64,000 nt of DNA from Pseudomonas sp. Marseille-Q3773 (lineage in GTDB: Bacteria; Pseudomonadota; Gammaproteobacteria; Pseudomonadales; Pseudomonadaceae), in NCBI RefSeq assembly GCF_916618955.1, contig NZ_OU745390.1, positions 1,364,001 through 1,428,000 on the forward strand, written 5' to 3'. Below the pieces are notes generated by a model, which was not told the origin of the DNA, did no database searches, and saw only the letters and a list, made by a program, of their open reading frames with translations. Each line of letters opens with the position of its first letter. The first letter of the stretch is position 1. The translations under genes and the position numbers were made by a program. This document shows positions 62,534 through 64,000 of this stretch, in pieces.

Positions 62534-64000
62534 TCAGGGCCTGCCCAGAATCTGCGTCACCAGCGCCTGCAGTTGCCGCAGTTCGAACGGCTTGCCCATC
62601 AGGTGCATGCCGGCGACCAGGAAGCCGTCGCGGACCATGGCCGTTTCCGCGTAGCCGGTAATGAACAGAACCGGCAAGCGCGGGCGCAGGTTGCGGGCGA
62701 TCTCGGCCAGTTGCCGGCCGTTCATGCCGGGCAGGCCGACATCCGTGAGCAGCAGGTCGACGGGCTGGCTCGAGCGCAGCACCTTCAGCCCGTCATTGGC
62801 ATCGGCGCCACTGTGGCAGGCAAAGCCCTCTTCGCGCAGGGCCTGGCACAGCAACTGGCGTACATCCGGATCGTCCTCGACCACCAGCACGTGATGGCCC
62901 CGGCCACCCTGCACGGGTAACATCGGCTCCTGCGATGGCTGGGCCTGGCCCAGGTGGCGCGGCAGGTACAGCTCCACCTGGGTGCCATGGCCGAGCTGGC
63001 TATGCAGGGTGACATGGCCGCGGGACTGCTTGCTGAAACCGTACACCATCGACAGGCCGAGGCCGATGCCCTGGCCGATCGCCTTGGTACTGAAGAACGG
63101 CTCGAAAGCGTGCTCCAGCGTGCTTTGCGCCATGCCTTGGCCGTCATCGGTGATACGCAGGCGGACATAGTCACCGGCACACAGGGCGCTGTCAGTGACA
63201 TGCCCGGCGCCGATAGCCTGGTTGGTCGCCTCGATGCGCAAATGGCCACCACTGGGCATGGCTTCGCAGGCATTCAACAGCAAGTTGTCGAGCGCCTCCT
63301 GTAATTGCTGGCCATCGGCCTCTACTGGCCACAGCCCCTCGGTAAGGTCCACCTGCACGCGCACGGCCGGGCTCACGCGGGCCACCAGGCGCTTCTTCTG
63401 GAGCAACGGGTGCAGGTCGATGCGCTGGCTGTGCAACGATTGTCGGGAAGAGAAGGCCAGCAGCCGGTGGGTCAGCCGGGCGGCGCGTGACACCGCTTCG
63501 CGGCCCATGCGCAGCATGGTGTCCAGGCCGTCACTGCGGCCCTGCTGCAGGCGCCGGTCAATCAGCTCGAAACTGCCGCCGATGCTGGTGAGCAGGTTGT
63601 TGAAATCATGTGCGACCCCTCCGGCAAGTTGACCAATGGCCTCCATTTTCCGCGCCTGGTAGCGGGCGAACTCGCTGCGCTCCCGCGCCTCGCCGGGTGA
63701 TACGCCCTGCGCTTGCAGGCGTAGCTGCAGATCCAGCAACTGATCGCGTACCAGATACTGTCGGCGTCTGTTGCGCAACGCGGACTGGGCCATGTGCAGC
63801 AGTTGGGCATTTTCGAACGGTACCGCCAGCCACATCACATTGCCCAGTGGCGTATGACCTGAAGCCGTAACGCGGCGATTGCCCTGGACAAGCAGCACGA
63901 TGGGCAGGTCCGACCAGCCGGGTTGCTGGTCGAGAAACGCCTGTAGCAGGGGGCTCGGGCCTGCGTCGAATACCTGCTCGGCAATGATCGCCAGGCCTGC
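62534..64000 (-). CDS. Hybrid sensor histidine kinase with receiver, partial (second of pair)
   Basis: A 488-codon fragment; the 5' end lies beyond base 64000, and the frame runs in from the edge (AGLAIIAEQVFDAG at the start). The N-terminal segment reads like a receiver-fold domain without phosphorylation Asp (LLQAFLDQQPGWSDLPIVLL). The kinase core has AGGVAHDFNNLLTSIGG and GQGIGLGLSMVYGFSKQ; the C-terminal receiver has LLTDVGLPGMNG and MGKPFELRQL. The core is clearly related to the plus-strand kinase, so the two convergent genes are paralogous in their output half. Signal and partner are unknown. Confidence 0.88.
   Translation of the reverse strand, partial: AGLAIIAEQVFDAGPSPLLQAFLDQQPGWSDLPIVLLVQGNRRVTASGHTPLGNVMWLAVPFENAQLLHMAQSALRNRRRQYLVRDQLLDLQLRLQAQGVSPGEARERSEFARYQARKMEAIGQLAGGVAHDFNNLLTSIGGSFELIDRRLQQGRSDGLDTMLRMGREAVSRAARLTHRLLAFSSRQSLHSQRIDLHPLLQKKRLVARVSPAVRVQVDLTEGLWPVEADGQQLQEALDNLLLNACEAMPSGGHLRIEATNQAIGAGHVTDSALCAGDYVRLRITDDGQGMAQSTLEHAFEPFFSTKAIGQGIGLGLSMVYGFSKQSRGHVTLHSQLGHGTQVELYLPRHLGQAQPSQEPMLPVQGGRGHHVLVVEDDPDVRQLLCQALREEGFACHSGADANDGLKVLRSSQPVDLLLTDVGLPGMNGRQLAEIARNLRPRLPVLFITGYAETAMVRDGFLVAGMHLMGKPFELRQLQALVTQILGRP

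Overview
The window looks like chromosomal DNA of a Pseudomonas putida-group bacterium. The base composition is GC-rich, most genes start at ATG or GTG behind AAGGAG-like ribosome sites, and the gaps between genes carry the characteristic P. putida REP element (CTTCGCGGG...CCCGCTCC...ACAGG), often as head-to-head pairs. Gene content also fits this group: a quinohemoprotein amine dehydrogenase cluster, HppD, a TerC/CorC protein and large leucine-rich DUF6543-type proteins.

Layout. 1-6245: the 3' part of a type II secretion/MSHA-like operon (ATPase end, MshI/PilN/PilO/PilP-like inner-membrane proteins, a TPR-bearing secretin and three pseudopilins), followed by a decayed reading frame. 6664-8040: a halovibrin-like lipoprotein bracketed by direct repeats. 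8354-23765: the amine-oxidation island. It holds a sigma-54 activator, the QhpF-like exporter, QhpE-like protease and QhpG-like monooxygenase, a porin plus aldehyde dehydrogenase on the opposite strand, the alpha subunit, radical-SAM enzyme, gamma and beta subunits, and an acyl-CoA ligase. A near-perfect sigma-54 promoter precedes the aldehyde dehydrogenase and a weaker one precedes the alpha subunit. 23895-31763: mobA, an HU-like protein, and an RND efflux pair divergent from an OmpR-type two-component system. 31780-38948: a diguanylate cyclase beside an nfrB-nfrA-DUF4434 operon, probably a c-di-GMP-controlled glycan export system. 39110-44912: a PACE efflux protein, ilvA with an isoleucine-codon attenuator, a conserved unknown, a VOC protein and a GapN-like dehydrogenase. 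45060-51548: a giant LRR protein divergent from a GNAT/FemAB-like protein and a family-61-like glycosyltransferase. 51585-64000: an AraC regulator, a LysE exporter, a TerC-CBS-CorC protein behind a proline-rich leader ORF, a RarD-like permease, a CSS-EAL phosphodiesterase, HppD, an orphan CSS-domain protein, a DJ-1/PfpI protein and two convergent hybrid sensor kinases.

How the genes work together. In the amine island, a primary amine (2-phenylethylamine-like is a reasonable guess) enters through the porin. It is oxidised in the periplasm by the dihaem/CTQ enzyme, and the aldehyde is oxidised by the dehydrogenase. The maturation genes crosslink, oxidise, trim and export the small gamma subunit. 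In the glycan locus, three MshEN-type motifs in the glycosyltransferase and the GGDEF gene next door imply second-messenger control.

The best candidates for undescribed biology are the nfrB leader peptide and nearby palindrome, the proline-rich leader ORF of the terC-like gene, the possibly leaderless ilvA attenuator, and the repeat-bracketed halovibrin module. All functional calls come from reading the sequence and from family knowledge; no database search was run.
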